Positions 16,345-23,191 of a DNA stretch of 64,000 nt are shown here, in pieces. Source of the DNA: Pedobacter alluvionis (GTDB lineage: Bacteria; Bacteroidota; Bacteroidia; Sphingobacteriales; Sphingobacteriaceae); assembly GCF_003664035.1 (NCBI RefSeq), contig NZ_RCCK01000010.1:1426001-1490000 (forward strand), written 5' to 3'. The stretch's first letter is position 1; the number at the start of each line of letters is the position of its first letter. A program made the translations under genes and the position numbers. The notes below the pieces were generated by a model. The model was not told the DNA's origin. It searched no databases and saw only the letters and a program-made list of their open reading frames with translations.

Positions 16345-16451
16345 GTCATTCTGAACGCAGTGAAGAATCTTTTACTATGAAAGGTTAAACCGTTTAGATA
16401 ATAAAACATTTTACCATCACAATATAGATCCTTCACTGCGTTCAGGATGAC
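16345..16451. repeat. Inverted pair of 25-bp GTCAT-family repeats
   Basis: GTCATTCTGAACGCAGTGAAGAATC at 16345-16369 and its inverse at 16427-16451 (23 of 25 match) enclose about 57 bp. The same 25-mer occurs as an exact inverted pair at 25568 and 26027. Confidence 0.85.
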
Positions 16452-16690
16452 AAATAAGCGGAGAAAGACAATCTCTTTTAGAATCTGTTTTTTGCACTTA
16501 ATAATCCCCCAAGAACTACTGTAATAAGTTAATTAAACCTGATCGGAGCGAGCACGAACCCGATGTTTTTTCAATCGGGTGAGTAAAGTGGAGAGCAGGG
16601 CTGCAATAACCGATGAAATACCAAACCTCTCTTTTCAAAATAAAAAAGATTGATTTTTACCTCTTTCTTCAAATTTTAGATCTTGCTCTT

Positions 16691-16760
16691 TAGTCTTTCC
16701 GCTTTAGTCTTTAAGCTTTGGTCTTTAACCTTTGGTCTTTAACCTTTCAGCTTTGCGCTT
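16691..16760. repeat. Tandem repeat, five 14-bp units, upstream of lgt
   Basis: Units at 16691, 16705, 16719, 16733 and 16747 follow the pattern TNGTCTTTNNNCTT; units 3 and 4 are identical (TGGTCTTTAACCTT). A weaker sixth unit may precede at 16677. The array ends 7 bp before the lgt promoter box. Confidence 0.85.
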
Positions 16761-16767
16761 TCTTTCC

Positions 16768-16775
16768 TATCTTCG
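16768..16775 (+). promoter_or_regulatory. Probable -7 box of lgt
   Basis: TATCTTCG, one mismatch from TAnnTTTG, 15 nt before the ATG. Confidence 0.45.
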
Positions 16776-16790
16776 CAACAAATTATTTGT

Positions 16791-17942
16791 ATGTTTCCTA
16801 CCGTTTCACATTTCTTAGAATACTTGTTCGGCATTAATTTACCGCTTCCATTTAATACATTTGGTGTTTTTGTAGCGCTTGCCTTTGTTGCCGGTTATTG
16901 GGCTTTTACCAAAGAGCTTAAACGTAAAGAGGCATTAGGCATACTCCACCCGATTAAAAAGACAATTGTGGTCGGTAAACCTGCTACTACATCCGAATTG
17001 ATCATGAACGGTCTTTTTGGCTTTGTTATTGGTTATAAACTGGTTTATGCGTTGTTAAACTATAAACTTTTTGTAAATGATGCACAATCGATTTTAATGT
17101 CGGCCAAAGGAAATATAATTGGTGGTTTGTTTTTTGCAGGTTTATTTGCTTACTGGGATTATACCGAAAAAAATAAGCACAAACTAGACAAACCAAAAGA
17201 AACACAGGTAACCATTCACCCATACCAAACCATGAGTAACCTGATTGTTTGGGCGGCTATTTGGGGCTTTTTAGGCGCAAAATTCTTTGATAATTTAGAG
17301 TATTGGGATGATTTTGTTCAACACCCGATAGAGCGCTTATTATCTTTTAGCGGCTTAACTTTTTATGGTGGCTTAATTTGCGGCGGTGCAGCCGTATTAA
17401 TTATCGCCAGGAAAAACGGAATTAAGCCTTTACAGATGCTTGATGTAGGTGGCCCGGGGATGATGCTGGCTTATGCAGTAGGTCGTATTGGTTGTCACTT
17501 AGCTGGCGATGGAGACTGGGGAATTGTAAATCCTAATCCAAAGCCATTTTCATGGCTTCCCGATTGGTTGTGGTCTTATAAATACCCCAACAATGTAGTA
17601 GGAGAAGGCATTCCAATTCCTGGTTGTACCGGAAAATTTTGTAACGAACTGGCACAAGGTGTATATCCAACACCGATTTACGAAGTAATTATCTGTTTAA
17701 TTCTTTTTGCCTTTTTATGGCGCATCAGGGATAAAATAAAAGCACCAGGTTTGATGTTTGGTATTTATATGATCTTAAATGGTATTGAGCGTTTCTGTAT
17801 CGAATTAATCCGGGTAAACTCAAAATACCATGTTTTTGGTTTGTCTTTTACACAGGCAGAAATGATTTCAACTTTTCTTGTAGTAGGTGGGATTGCACTA
17901 AGTGCTTATGCTTTGAGGAACAAAAACCAATTGGCTCAATAA
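16791..17942 (+). CDS. lgt: Prolipoprotein diacylglyceryl transferase
   Basis: 383 aa inner-membrane enzyme that moves diacylglycerol from phosphatidylglycerol to the lipobox cysteine of prolipoproteins; the many lipoproteins in this window depend on it. Several hydrophobic segments are evident. The signature region is GRIGCHLAGDGDWG (family GRxGNFxNGE), followed by YPTPIYEVIICLILFAFLWRIR and NGIERFCIELIRVN. It is longer than E. coli Lgt (291 aa) through a cytoplasmic insert at about 40-130, as is common in Bacteroidota. Confidence 0.95.
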   Translation: MFPTVSHFLEYLFGINLPLPFNTFGVFVALAFVAGYWAFTKELKRKEALGILHPIKKTIVVGKPATTSELIMNGLFGFVIGYKLVYALLNYKLFVNDAQSILMSAKGNIIGGLFFAGLFAYWDYTEKNKHKLDKPKETQVTIHPYQTMSNLIVWAAIWGFLGAKFFDNLEYWDDFVQHPIERLLSFSGLTFYGGLICGGAAVLIIARKNGIKPLQMLDVGGPGMMLAYAVGRIGCHLAGDGDWGIVNPNPKPFSWLPDWLWSYKYPNNVVGEGIPIPGCTGKFCNELAQGVYPTPIYEVIICLILFAFLWRIRDKIKAPGLMFGIYMILNGIERFCIELIRVNSKYHVFGLSFTQAEMISTFLVVGGIALSAYALRNKNQLAQ

Positions 17943-18000
17943 ACAGCCTTATAAATTCATTTAAAATCCAACAACAACCTTGTTCTGTTGTTAAACAGTT

Positions 18001-18789
18001 ATGAATTACGAATTAATATGCAATAAAGTGATCTCGATTGTAAAGCTTACCGGAAATTTTATCCGTAAAGAGGCCTTGCAGTTCGACGTTCAGAAAATAG
18101 AATACAAAGGCTTGAATGATATGGTTTCTTATGTTGATAAAACAGCAGAACAGAAATTGGTTCAAAATCTTGAAAAATTAATTCCCGATGCAGGTTTTAT
18201 AACCGAAGAGAAAACCATTAACCGGACAGGTAAAACCTACACCTGGATCATTGATCCTTTGGATGGTACAACTAATTTTATCCATGGCATTCCGGCTTAT
18301 GGCATTAGCGTAGCACTTTATGAAGATGGATTACCTGTAATTGGTGTTGTTTACGAATTAAACAGGGGGGAGATGTTCTATTCGTTTAAAGGCGGACTTG
18401 CTTTTATGAATAAGAAAGAAATTAAGGTTTCTGTAAACCCTGATTTGGGTTCGAGCTTGTTGGCTACGGGTTTCCCATATTATCAGTTTGATAAACAAGA
18501 GAAATACTTAAAATTATTAGCCGAAATGATGCAGAAAAGCCATGGGGTACGTAGAATTGGTGCGGCGGCAATAGATTTAGTATATACAGCCTGCGGACGT
18601 TTTGATGCTTTCTTTGAATACAATCTGCAGCAATGGGATTTCGCAGCAGGATGCTTTATTGTTCAGCAGGCTGGCGGAGAGGTATACGATTTCTCTGGTG
18701 GAAATGATTACTTTGAAAAAAGAGAGATATTGGCTACCAATGGAAAACTTACCGCTGAAATGTTAACCGCAATTAAACAGTATTTTTAA
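18001..18789 (+). CDS. Inositol monophosphatase family protein (SuhB-like)
   Basis: 262 aa lithium-sensitive, Mg-dependent phosphatase fold. Motif 1 is WIIDPLDGTTNFIHGIPAYG (metal ligands D-P-L-D-G-T), preceded by the GFITEEKT glutamate; motif 2 is QQWDFAAGCFIVQQAGGEV. Members dephosphorylate inositol-1-phosphate, fructose-1,6-bisphosphate or adenosine 3',5'-bisphosphate, and the substrate cannot be fixed here. It starts 58 bp after lgt on the same strand and ends before a strong bidirectional terminator. Confidence 0.92.
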   Translation: MNYELICNKVISIVKLTGNFIRKEALQFDVQKIEYKGLNDMVSYVDKTAEQKLVQNLEKLIPDAGFITEEKTINRTGKTYTWIIDPLDGTTNFIHGIPAYGISVALYEDGLPVIGVVYELNRGEMFYSFKGGLAFMNKKEIKVSVNPDLGSSLLATGFPYYQFDKQEKYLKLLAEMMQKSHGVRRIGAAAIDLVYTACGRFDAFFEYNLQQWDFAAGCFIVQQAGGEVYDFSGGNDYFEKREILATNGKLTAEMLTAIKQYF

Positions 18790-18808
18790 TGATGTTACCC
18801 GCACAGAT

Positions 18809-18952
18809 CGTCATTCGATCGTAGCGGAGAAATCTTGTAGTTGAATATCGTAAAAAAATATCTCCATTCCGTTGCACTTCGTCCTATAGCTATCGGATTT
18901 ATTTCAGGGTCTAGCCTAGCAGGAAAGATGCTGAAACAAGTTCAGCATGACG
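18809..18952. repeat. GTCAT-family foldback repeat
   Basis: Begins CGTCATTCGATCG and ends GCATGACG, with ends facing each other; intergenic between the phosphatase and nfu genes. It is a more diverged member of the family. Confidence 0.55.
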
Positions 18953-18970
18953 AGAAAGAAGAACGTATAA

Positions 18971-19000
18971 AAAAGGTCGCGATTCTCATCGCGACCTTTT
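18971..19000. terminator. Strong bidirectional terminator
   Basis: Perfect 13-bp stem AAAAGGTCGCGAT/ATCGCGACCTTTT with a TCTC loop, A-run on one side and T-run on the other, placed between convergent genes. Confidence 0.9.
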
Positions 19001-19028
19001 TACTATATACTATGAAAAATGCACAATT

Positions 19029-19580
19029 TTAAAGCGCTTCCGACACTACTTCTGTAACTTCAGGTACCATTCTCTGTAATAAGTTTTGGATGCCTGATTT
19101 AAGTGTAATGGTAGAAGACGGACAACCACTGCAAGAACCACGCAGCTCTACAGTAACCACACCTTCATCAAAAGATTTATAAGTAATCGCACCACCATCC
19201 TGTTCAACAGCCGGGCGTACATAATCATGTAAAATCTGTTGAATTTTAATTTCAGTTTCCGTACCTTCAAAAGCAGGAGCTTCTTCGGCAGTTGCTTCTT
19301 TAATTTTTAATTCCGATTCTACAGCACCTTTAACAAATTCTTTTAGAATAGCTTCGATATCTGCCCATTCTGCATCATCTGTTTTGGTAATGGTAACAAA
19401 ATTACTGGCAAAAAAAACGCCGGAAACGAAGTTGAACTTAAATAACTCTTTAGCAAAAGGCGAATGCTCAGCACTCTCTTTAGTTGCGAAATCCTCACTG
19501 CCATTTATTAACAGTTTATTTACCATGAATTTCATGGTCGCTGGATTTGGAGTTTGTTCTGTATATACGTTAATCGTCAT
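19029..19580 (-). CDS. Nfu-type iron-sulfur cluster carrier protein
   Basis: 183 aa with two domains: an N-terminal Nfu domain (about 1-90, starts MTINVYTEQTPNPATMKF) and a C-terminal NifU-like domain (about 105-180) holding the cluster-binding CSGCPSS (CxxC). The protein receives 4Fe-4S clusters from the SUF machinery and delivers them to client enzymes in the cytoplasm; MtaB in this window is one possible client. It resembles mitochondrial NFU1 more than the NifU of nitrogen fixers. The next gene on the same strand is purB, 87 bp upstream. Confidence 0.93.
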   Translation of the reverse strand: MTINVYTEQTPNPATMKFMVNKLLINGSEDFATKESAEHSPFAKELFKFNFVSGVFFASNFVTITKTDDAEWADIEAILKEFVKGAVESELKIKEATAEEAPAFEGTETEIKIQQILHDYVRPAVEQDGGAITYKSFDEGVVTVELRGSCSGCPSSTITLKSGIQNLLQRMVPEVTEVVSEAL

Positions 19581-19667
19581 GTCTTAATCAATTTGAATAA
19601 ACAAAATTAACAATTACTCAGCAATAAAGCCTTTATTGGCTGTCTGCTTAACGTCAATTTAATTTTA

Positions 19668-21014
19668 CTAAAAAACGCCGGTGTAATTAAAAGGAGTAAT
19701 GGTTCTCAACTGCACTTTTACAGCTTCAGAAACCGCTAAACCTTCAATAAATTCGGCAATACTTGCTGCATTGATTTTTGAATTGGTTCTGGTTAATTCT
19801 TTTAAAGCTTCATAAGGGTTAGGGTAATTCTCTCTCCTTAAAACTGTTTGAATAGCCTCGGCAACAACTGCCCAGTTTTCATCTAAATCTGCATGTAAAG
19901 CAGCTTCATTTAATAAAATCTTATTTAGTCCACGTAAAGTAGAATTAATGGCAATTAAAGTATGTCCAAAAGGAACACCAACATTTCTCAATACGGTAGA
20001 ATCTGTTAAATCTCTCTGTAAACGCGAGATCGGTAATTTAGCAGCAAAGAACTCGAAAAGTGCATTTGCAATTCCGGCATTTCCCTCTGCATTTTCAAAA
20101 TCGATCGGGTTAACCTTGTGTGGCATTGCCGATGAACCAATTTCTCCGGCCTTGATCCTTTGTTTGAAATAGTTTTTGGAAATATACGTCCAGATATCTC
20201 TATCCAAATCGATAATGATGTTATTGATGCGTTTTAAAGCATCGCACTGGGCTGCAAACTGATCATAGTGCTCAATCTGCGTGGTATGTTGTGCACGGGT
20301 TAAACCTAATGTTTCATTTACAAATTTATTCGAAAAATCAACCCAGTTTACTTCTGGGTACGCAATGTGATGGGCGTTAAAGTTTCCGGTTGCACCACCA
20401 AATTTTGCACTATTCGGGATGTTTTTTAAACTTTCTACCTGGATAGCCAAACGGTCAGCGAAAACCAAAAACTCCTTACCTAATTTGGTAGGAGAGGCCG
20501 GTTGTCCGTGGGTATGTGCCAGCATAGGAATATCTTTCCATTCTGTTGCCAGGGCATTTATTTTTTCGATTAAAGAATCAATCGCCGGGTAGTAACTTTC
20601 GCTCAGCGCCAGTTTAATAGAATAAGGGATGGCAGTATTGTTGATGTCCTGAGAGGTTAAGCCAAAATGGATAAACTCTTTATAGTCTTGGAGAGATAAA
20701 GCATCGAATTTGCTTTTGATAAAATATTCAACCGCTTTAACATCGTGGTTGGTTACTTTTTCAGTTTCTTTAATTTCTAAAGCATCAGCTTCTGAGAAAT
20801 TTTTGTGGATTTTGCGTAATTCAGCATAAAGATTTCGATCAAAATTTTCTAAGCCAGACAAGTTGATTTCGCAAAGTGCGATAAAATATTCGATTTCTAC
20901 AAAAACCCGGTATTTAATTAGCGCTTCTTCAGAAAAGTAGGCGGCTAAACTTTCGGTAGTTTTTCTGTAACGACCATCAACAGGTGAAATAGCTTGTAGT
21001 GATGTTAAATTCAT
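19668..21014 (-). CDS. purB: Adenylosuccinate lyase
   Basis: 448 aa member of the fumarase/aspartase superfamily. It cleaves fumarate from SAICAR and from adenylosuccinate in purine synthesis. The superfamily signature SSAMPHKVNPIDFENAEGN is intact, as are HFGLTSQDINNT and the HTHGQPASPTKLGKE active-site histidine segment. The start (MNLTSLQAISPVDGRY) fits the family N-terminus. It is not in a pur operon. Confidence 0.97.
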   Translation of the reverse strand: MNLTSLQAISPVDGRYRKTTESLAAYFSEEALIKYRVFVEIEYFIALCEINLSGLENFDRNLYAELRKIHKNFSEADALEIKETEKVTNHDVKAVEYFIKSKFDALSLQDYKEFIHFGLTSQDINNTAIPYSIKLALSESYYPAIDSLIEKINALATEWKDIPMLAHTHGQPASPTKLGKEFLVFADRLAIQVESLKNIPNSAKFGGATGNFNAHHIAYPEVNWVDFSNKFVNETLGLTRAQHTTQIEHYDQFAAQCDALKRINNIIIDLDRDIWTYISKNYFKQRIKAGEIGSSAMPHKVNPIDFENAEGNAGIANALFEFFAAKLPISRLQRDLTDSTVLRNVGVPFGHTLIAINSTLRGLNKILLNEAALHADLDENWAVVAEAIQTVLRRENYPNPYEALKELTRTNSKINAASIAEFIEGLAVSEAVKVQLRTITPFNYTGVF

Positions 21015-21082
21015 TATGCGGATTATATTTTTGCCGCAAATTTACTACAATTGATGGATTTTAAGGTCTTGATACCTAAAAT

Positions 21083-21113
21083 AAAAAAGCCTTAGGCATA
21101 CTAAGGCTTTTTT
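21083..21113 (-). terminator. Terminator of lipoprotein gene A
   Basis: 13-bp stem AAAAAAGCCTTAG/CTAAGGCTTTTTT with a GCATA loop, just past the stop of the 21130-21327 gene. It may also serve as an upstream insulator of purB. Confidence 0.85.
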
Positions 21114-21129
21114 AAATGGTTTGATAAAA

Positions 21130-21327
21130 CTATTTTTTAGTTGTATCAGCTGCTGTAGTGTCTTTAACTGTTGTGTCTTTTACTGTAGTGTCTTTAACTG
21201 TTGTATCAACAACTGATGTGTCAACAGCAGATGAATCACCGCCTCCAGCTTTTTTTTCTGAGTTACAAGCAACAACAGATAAAGAAAGAGCTAAAGCTAA
21301 AAAGCCAAATTTAAATGCATTTTTCAT
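21130..21327 (-). CDS. Small VKDTT-repeat lipoprotein A
   Basis: 65 aa. Signal peptide with lipobox SVVAC (Cys21), then CNSEKKAGGGDSS and a low-complexity tail of TTVKD repeats ending TAADTTKK. It is one of four tandem paralogues that share an almost identical signal peptide starting MKNAFK.GFLALALSL. After export the mature part is about 45 residues, Thr/Asp/Lys-rich and probably disordered, anchored in the envelope. Unlike the other three it lacks the GGGTTACC element upstream, and its C-terminus differs. Function unknown. Confidence 0.85.
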   Translation of the reverse strand: MKNAFKFGFLALALSLSVVACNSEKKAGGGDSSAVDTSVVDTTVKDTTVKDTTVKDTTAADTTKK

Positions 21328-21412
21328 TTTTTTCGATTTGTTTGGTTTAAAAAAAAATTAATTACTTGCTAATTTATATAAAAAAATAAAAATTAACTCG
21401 TTTATGTTAAAT

Positions 21413-21447
21413 AAAAAAGCTCATAATCTGAAATTATGAGCTTTTTT
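21413..21447 (-). terminator. Terminator of lipoprotein gene B
   Basis: 15-bp perfect stem (21413-21427/21433-21447) with core GCTCATAAT/ATTATGAGC, with A- and T-runs, 22 bp past the stop of gene B. Confidence 0.9.
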
Positions 21448-21468
21448 TGTATAAAATTGTGAAATAAA

Positions 21469-21690
21469 TTAGTGTTTTACTTCGGTTTTCTCTGTAGTAG
21501 CTTTAACTGTAGTGTCTTTTACGGTAGAATCTTTAACTACTGTATCAACTTTAGTCGTATCAGTAACAATTGTAGAAGAATCTGTAACTGTTGTATCAGT
21601 ACCATCAGCTTTTTTACCTGATTCGCCGCAAGCAGCAACTGTTAAAGATAGAGCTAGGGCTAAAAAGCCTAATTTGAATGCATTTTTCAT
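21469..21690 (-). CDS. Small VKDTT-repeat lipoprotein B
   Basis: 73 aa from the ATG at 21690 (MKNAFKLGF); the frame runs further upstream, but that part lies over the promoter element and has no paralogue. Lipobox TVAAC, then CGESGKKADGTDTT and repeats of the type VKDSTVKDTTVK, ending TEKTEVKH, an end shared in form with C and D. Predicted envelope lipoprotein with a disordered Thr/Asp/Lys-rich body. It is preceded by the GGGTTACC-N15-TATTAA element and followed by its own terminator, so it is a monocistronic unit. Confidence 0.85.
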   Translation of the reverse strand: MKNAFKLGFLALALSLTVAACGESGKKADGTDTTVTDSSTIVTDTTKVDTVVKDSTVKDTTVKATTEKTEVKH

Positions 21691-21722
21691 GTTGATATAT
21701 GTTTTAGGGTTAATATATACCA

Positions 21723-21751
21723 TTAATACCTGAAAAATGAAAAGGTAACCC
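21723..21751 (-). promoter_or_regulatory. ECF-type promoter element before lipoprotein B
   Basis: Minus strand: GGGTTACC (21751-21744), 15 bp, TATTAA (21728-21723), 32 bp before the ATG. Identical boxes and spacing precede gene C. Confidence 0.75.
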
Positions 21752-21768
21752 GCTTTTGGGGTAAAATG

Positions 21769-21804
21769 AAAAAACCTTTGAAAAATGAATTCCAAAGGTT
21801 TTTT
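21769..21804 (-). terminator. Terminator of lipoprotein gene C
   Basis: 12-bp stem AAAAAACCTTTG/CAAAGGTTTTTT (21769-21780/21793-21804) past the stop of gene C. Confidence 0.85.
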
Positions 21805-21819
21805 TATAAAAAAGTTAAA

Positions 21820-22038
21820 CTAGTGTTTAACTTCAGTTTTTTCTGTAGTAGTTTTTACAGTAGTATCTTTTACTGTAGAATCTTTTACTGTAGTATCTTT
21901 TGCAGTAGTGTCAGTGATTACAGTTGAAGAATCAGTAGCTGTAGTATCAGCACCTTCTGCTTTTTTCTCTGAGTTACAAGCAACAACTGATAAAGATAAA
22001 GCTAAAGCTAAGAAGCCTAATTTGAATGCATTTTTCAT
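21820..22038 (-). CDS. Small VKDTT-repeat lipoprotein C
   Basis: 72 aa. Signal peptide MKNAFKLGFLALALSLSVV with Cys21 as the lipid-bearing residue (SVVAC). The mature part begins CNSEKKAEGADTTATDSS and continues with DTTVKDSTVKDTTVK repeats to the end TEKTEVKH. It is closest to D, and the two genes are nearly identical at the DNA level over the signal peptide, showing recent tandem duplication. It has its own GGGTTACC-N15-TATTAA promoter element and its own terminator. Confidence 0.87.
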   Translation of the reverse strand: MKNAFKLGFLALALSLSVVACNSEKKAEGADTTATDSSTVITDTTAKDTTVKDSTVKDTTVKTTTEKTEVKH

Positions 22039-22074
22039 TTTGAATATTTTTTAAGTAATTAATTAATTTACCTG

Positions 22075-22103
22075 TTAATACCACTTATTTAAAAAGGTAA
22101 CCC
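22075..22103 (-). promoter_or_regulatory. ECF-type promoter element before lipoprotein C
   Basis: Minus strand: GGGTTACC (22103-22096), 15 bp, TATTAA (22080-22075), 36 bp before the ATG. Confidence 0.75.
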
Positions 22104-22142
22104 GAAAAAAGTAAAAAAAAGTAAAAAAAAGTAAAATAAAAT

Positions 22143-22178
22143 AAAAAAGGCTTCCGATTTGCACCAGAAGCCTTTTTT
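22143..22178 (-). terminator. Terminator of lipoprotein gene D
   Basis: 12-bp stem AAAAAAGGCTTC/GAAGCCTTTTTT (22143-22154/22167-22178), 16 bp past the stop of gene D. Confidence 0.88.
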
Positions 22179-22194
22179 TATGAGTAAAGTTAGA

Positions 22195-22416
22195 CTAGTG
22201 TTTAACTTCTTCTGTAGTAGTTGTAGTAGCTTTTACAGTTGTATCTTTTACTGTAGAATCTTTTACTGTAGTATCTTTTGCAGTAGTATCAGTAACGATA
22301 GTAGAAGAATCAGTTAAAGTAGTATCAGCACCTTCAGCTTTTTTTTCTGATTTACAAGCTACAACTGATAAAGATAAAGCTAAAGCTAAAAAGCCTAATT
22401 TGAATGCATTTTTCAT
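22195..22416 (-). CDS. Small VKDTT-repeat lipoprotein D
   Basis: 73 aa. Same signal peptide and lipobox as C (SVVAC), mature start CKSEKKAEGADTTLTDSS, repeats DTTVKDSTVKDTTVK, end TTTTTEEVKH. It is the copy nearest the divergent sigma factor gene. It is preceded by GGGTTACC-N15-CATTAA; a conventional TACCTTTG (-7-like) box also lies inside the 15-bp spacer, so both housekeeping and alternative sigma factors might read it. Its function is unknown; position and shared promoter suggest it is an output or feedback component of the sigma system. Confidence 0.87.
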   Translation of the reverse strand: MKNAFKLGFLALALSLSVVACKSEKKAEGADTTLTDSSTIVTDTTAKDTTVKDSTVKDTTVKATTTTTEEVKH

Positions 22417-22446
22417 TTTTGAATTTTTTTAGTAATTAATTTCTTA

Positions 22447-22475
22447 TTAATGCCGCAAAGGTAAAAAGGTAACCC
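22447..22475 (-). promoter_or_regulatory. ECF-type promoter element before lipoprotein D
   Basis: Minus strand: GGGTTACC (22475-22468), 15 bp, CATTAA (22452-22447), 30 bp before the ATG. The spacer also holds TACCTTTG. Confidence 0.75.
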
Positions 22476-22517
22476 GATAATTTTCAGAAAAGGTAAAATA
22501 TTTTTTTCTGGCGATTT

Positions 22518-22547
22518 GGGTTACCGTTTGCTTTTAGTTTGTATTAA
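22518..22547 (+). promoter_or_regulatory. Distal copy of the ECF promoter element before the sigma gene
   Basis: GGGTTACC (22518-22525), 16 bp, TATTAA (22542-22547), 71 bp before the GTG start. Same boxes as the divergent lipoprotein promoters. Confidence 0.7.
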
Positions 22548-22586
22548 GCAATTATAGTAGCAATAAATATTTTTTTGTCTAATATT

Positions 22587-22615
22587 GGGTTACTATTTAT
22601 AGAAAAATGTATTAA
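22587..22615 (+). promoter_or_regulatory. Proximal copy of the ECF promoter element before the sigma gene
   Basis: GGGTTACT (22587-22594), 15 bp, TATTAA (22610-22615), ending 3 nt before the GTG. Transcription from here would be leaderless or start inside the gene, so the distal copy may be the productive one. Confidence 0.6.
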
Positions 22616-22618
22616 CTA

Positions 22619-23185
22619 GTGAATAACAGTTTAAAGAGTTCAGTTCCAACAGATAGAGAGGTAATTTTAGGTATTCTAAATAACTCAGAAGATACACTTA
22701 ACAAGTTATACAAAGCGTATTATGCGATGGTTTTGCAGTTTATCCTAAACAATAACGGTGATGAAGATGATGCAAAAGATGTTTATCAGGAAGGCATAAT
22801 AATTTTATATAACAAAATTAAGGCTGGTAATTTTGAGCTCAGCAGCAAGCTGAAAACCTATATTTATTCGGTTTGCAGGCGTATTTGGCTAAAAAAACTT
22901 AGTCTAAACAGTAAAAAGGCCGGTAATATTACCGATTATGAAGATGTATTTGCTGTTGAAGAAGATGTAGAAAACCATGAAGAGAAAGATGCTTCTTTTG
23001 CAAAAATGCAATCGGCACTTGATCACCTGGGCGAACCTTGTAAAACCATTATTCAGGATTTTTATATCCACAATTTATCCATGCAGGATATCTGTGAAAA
23101 GTTCGGTTATACCAATACTGATAATGCAAAAACGCAGAAATATAAATGCCTGCAAAGGTTAAAGAAAATATTTTTTCAACCATAA
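22619..23185 (+). CDS. ECF-type RNA polymerase sigma factor
   Basis: 188 aa, normal ECF size. Region 2 is visible as DEDDAKDVYQEGIIILYNKI (core binding) and the following KLKTYIYSVCRRIWLKK (-10 recognition). Region 4 is ALDHLGEPCKTIIQDFYIHN with the HTH SMQDICEKFGYTNTDNAKTQKYK. The acidic linker (EDVFAVEEDVENHEEKD) is typical of Bacteroidota members. The start is GTG at 22619; later Mets would cut region 2. The anti-sigma/protease gene follows after 6 bp, and two GGGTTACC elements stand upstream, implying autoregulation. Confidence 0.93.
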   Translation: MNNSLKSSVPTDREVILGILNNSEDTLNKLYKAYYAMVLQFILNNNGDEDDAKDVYQEGIIILYNKIKAGNFELSSKLKTYIYSVCRRIWLKKLSLNSKKAGNITDYEDVFAVEEDVENHEEKDASFAKMQSALDHLGEPCKTIIQDFYIHNLSMQDICEKFGYTNTDNAKTQKYKCLQRLKKIFFQP

Positions 23186-23191
23186 TTTGAA

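Noticed and set aside
16691..16760. CRISPR-like array
   Set aside because: 14-bp units are contiguous without spacers; no cas genes in the window.
18841..19032. 63-codon plus ORF between the phosphatase and nfu genes
   Set aside because: Made of repeat DNA and runs through the strong terminator at 18971-19000.
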